Source of the DNA: Desertimonas sp963732335
GTDB lineage: Bacteria > Actinomycetota > Acidimicrobiia > Acidimicrobiales > Ilumatobacteraceae
Length of the DNA: 64,000 nt
NCBI GenBank assembly: GCA_963732335.1
Contig: CAVSZO010000002.1
Location: forward strand, 62,001 to 126,000
Reading direction: 5' to 3'
Notes under the pieces: generated by a model
Databases searched by the model: none
Told to the model about the DNA's origin: nothing
What the model saw: only the letters and a program-made list of their open reading frames with translations
In this document: one piece after another, positions 62,832 through 64,000 of the stretch
How positions within the stretch are numbered: position 1 is the stretch's first letter
How the letters are laid out: the number at the start of each line of letters is the position of its first letter
Position numbers and translations under genes: made by a program

Positions 62832-62848
62832 CAGACATCCGATGAATG
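62832..62848 (-). promoter_or_regulatory. Putative autoregulatory operator at the FadR-type gene start
   Basis: CAGACATCCGATGAATG contains the reverse complement of the fucosidase site (16 of 16 bases). It covers the ATG at 62842, and a TACGCT hexamer at 62824-62829 could be the -10 of a near-leaderless transcript. Confidence 0.65.
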
Positions 62849-63603
62849 AAGTCCTTCGCATCGTCGCCGAGCCTTCGCCGGTCGCCAAGACCAGCCGCAC
62901 CGACGACGCCATCGCTCGGGTCAAGCAGATGATCCTCGACGGCGAACTGCTCCCTGGCGACCGCCTGCCGCGGGAGGCAGACCTCGCCGAGCGCCTCGGG
63001 TTGTCCCGGTCGAGCCTGCGCGAAGCAGTGCGTGCCCTGACGCTCGTCCGGGTCCTCGACGTCCGTCAGGGCGACGGCACGTTCGTCACCAGCCTCGATC
63101 CGTCGATGCTGCTGGAGTCGTTCGCCTTCGTCGTCGACCTCCACCGGGTTGACAACGTCCTCCACTTCTTCCACGTCCGCCGGCTGCTCGAACCGGAAGC
63201 GACGGCCCTCGCCGCGACCGGAATGAGCGACGAGGAGGTGAGCGGTCTGCACCAACACCTCGCCGCCCTGGGACCGCAGCCCACGGTGAACGACCTCGTC
63301 GTCAACGACATCGAGTTCCACCGCCGGATCGTCTACGGGAGCGGCAATCCGGTGCTCGCCTCCCTGCTGGAGAGTCTCACCGGACCGACGCAGCGGGCCC
63401 GGCTGTGGCGCGGCGTGGCCCAGCGCGACGCCGTCGGACGCACGCTCGCCGAGCACCAGGCCATCGCCGATGCGATCAGCCATCGCCAACCGGAGATGGC
63501 CAGGGCGGCGGCCCTCCTGCATGTCGCCGGGCTCGAGTTGTTCCTTCGCGAGCACGCTGCCGACGCGCCACTCGGCGACGCTCAGGGCAATGACAACGCG
63601 TAG
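62842..63603 (+). CDS. FadR/GntR-family transcriptional regulator (FCD domain)
   Basis: 253 residues from ATG 62842 (MNEVLRIVAEPSPVAK); ATG 62797 is possible but would place the operator inside the gene. The winged helix is DDAIARVKQMILDGELLPGD, RLPREADLAERLGLSRSSLR, EAVRALTLVRVLDVRQGDGT. The C-terminal FCD domain shows VRRLLEPEATALAATGM, NDIEFHRRIVYGSGNPVLAS and LAEHQAIADAISHRQPEMAR with the metal-binding Asp/His set. It probably senses fucose or a fuconate derivative and represses the locus, including itself. Confidence 0.9.
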   Translation: MNEVLRIVAEPSPVAKTSRTDDAIARVKQMILDGELLPGDRLPREADLAERLGLSRSSLREAVRALTLVRVLDVRQGDGTFVTSLDPSMLLESFAFVVDLHRVDNVLHFFHVRRLLEPEATALAATGMSDEEVSGLHQHLAALGPQPTVNDLVVNDIEFHRRIVYGSGNPVLASLLESLTGPTQRARLWRGVAQRDAVGRTLAEHQAIADAISHRQPEMARAAALLHVAGLELFLREHAADAPLGDAQGNDNA

Positions 63604-64000
63604 ACCTGGCTCGCCGTGGCGGCGAACACGTCATCGCGTTCGACGACGCTGAGTCCTGCCGTCAGCGCCTCGGCGGTGGCCACCACGGTTTCGTAGCCGG
63701 CGGCCAGCTCGCACACCGGCCAATCGGAGCCGAACATCGTGCGGCGGGCGCCGAGAGCGTCGAGCAAGTGGTCGACCACGGGAACGAGGTCCGCTGGAGT
63801 CCACGACGGCCAGCTCGCCTCGGTGACGAGCCCCGACAGCTTGACGGCGGCGAGGGCGTCGCCGAGGCGCCGTTCGGCGAGTCCGAGGCCGTAGTGCGGG
63901 GCGGTGTCGAAGTAGGCGATGCCGAGCCGGATCGCCGTGGCGACGGTGGCGGTGGCGGTGGCCGTTGATCGTGCGGTAGAGGTTCCCCAGCGGCGCTGTG
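63582..64000 (-). pseudogene. L-fucose catabolism: aldo-keto reductase start joined to amidohydrolase end
   Basis: Reading from the right edge, APLGNLYRTIN and, after a shift near 63960, TATVATAIRLGIAYFDTAPH, YGLGLAERRLGDALAA match the first 60 residues of D-threo-aldose/L-fucose dehydrogenases. In frame this becomes VKLSGLVTEASWPSWTPADL, RRTMFGSDWPVCELAAGYET and TASQVYALSLP, the last 90 residues of an amidohydrolase-2 lactonase. Both enzymes act in succession on L-fucose and L-fucono-lactone and are often neighbours. A deletion between them would yield this chimera. The end overlaps the regulator by 22 bp. Confidence 0.6.

Overview
The window reads as chromosomal DNA of a high-GC actinobacterium. 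The closest fit is an Acidimicrobiia- or Thermoleophilia-like lineage. This rests on overall GC and codon use, several F420/PPOX-type flavin enzymes, an MpaB-type oxygenase, a DUF4012 protein, an actinobacterial NhaA-thioredoxin fusion and many large MalT-like LuxR regulators (LAL). The taxonomy is inference; there is no rRNA gene. Many genes carry single-base frameshifts, including ordinary housekeeping-type genes, so either this sequence has residual indel errors or the region is decaying. Both readings are kept open throughout.

Left part (1-18.3 kb): metabolic and transport genes in ordinary arrangement. They are MOSC, a gamma-glutamylcyclotransferase-like protein, YjbR, TetR, an HD-domain oxygenase-like protein, a stand-alone NuoF-like flavoprotein, DUF4012, MpaB, two MFS transporters, a sulfatase with its formylglycine-generating enzyme, PPOX and CBS proteins, an alpha/beta hydrolase, DUF899, an aromatic amino acid lyase relic and a fatty acid desaturase. 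At 18.6 kb lies the 3' half of a tRNA-Arg gene. It is followed by a ParE-type toxin-antitoxin pair and plasmid-like relics (18.9-20.4 kb), which looks like the scar of an integrated element.

Middle part (21.5-58 kb): an accessory region built around LAL regulators. Three nearly full-length LAL genes (22.9, 27.1 and 50.5 kb) and at least four LAL fragments are interspersed with small oxidoreductase, hydrolase and transporter genes. Thirteen copies of one intergenic element sit between them. A short form (about 28 bp) lies 33-39 bp upstream of LAL starts, followed by a conserved TAGCGT hexamer. A long form (about 37-42 bp) lies near LAL 3' ends, with GACACT 15-16 bp downstream. In all thirteen cases the strand reading GGCGGATGC points at a neighbouring effector gene or its relic: LUD, YceI, pirin, AKR, PPOX, ABC exporter, alpha/beta hydrolase or ester cyclase. 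This looks like a repeated regulator-operator-effector cassette and is the main discovery in the window. About 4.2 kb containing one cassette is tandemly duplicated (22.3-26.5 and 26.6-30.8 kb). Intact operons are embedded here: NicO-TPR-DUF4331, DrrAB-like, MMPL, NhaA-Dsb, and LUD-cupredoxin-ZnF_UBP-gammaCA-OsmC-LLM.

Right part (58.3-64 kb): an intact L-fucoside utilisation locus. It has an intracellular GH29 fucosidase, a sugar ABC transporter (binding protein and two permeases, no ATPase), a FadR-type regulator, and convergently an aldo-keto reductase/amidohydrolase sequence. A 16-bp sequence is shared perfectly between the fucosidase leader and the regulator start, and related palindromes overlap the transporter promoter. 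The FadR protein therefore probably controls the whole locus.
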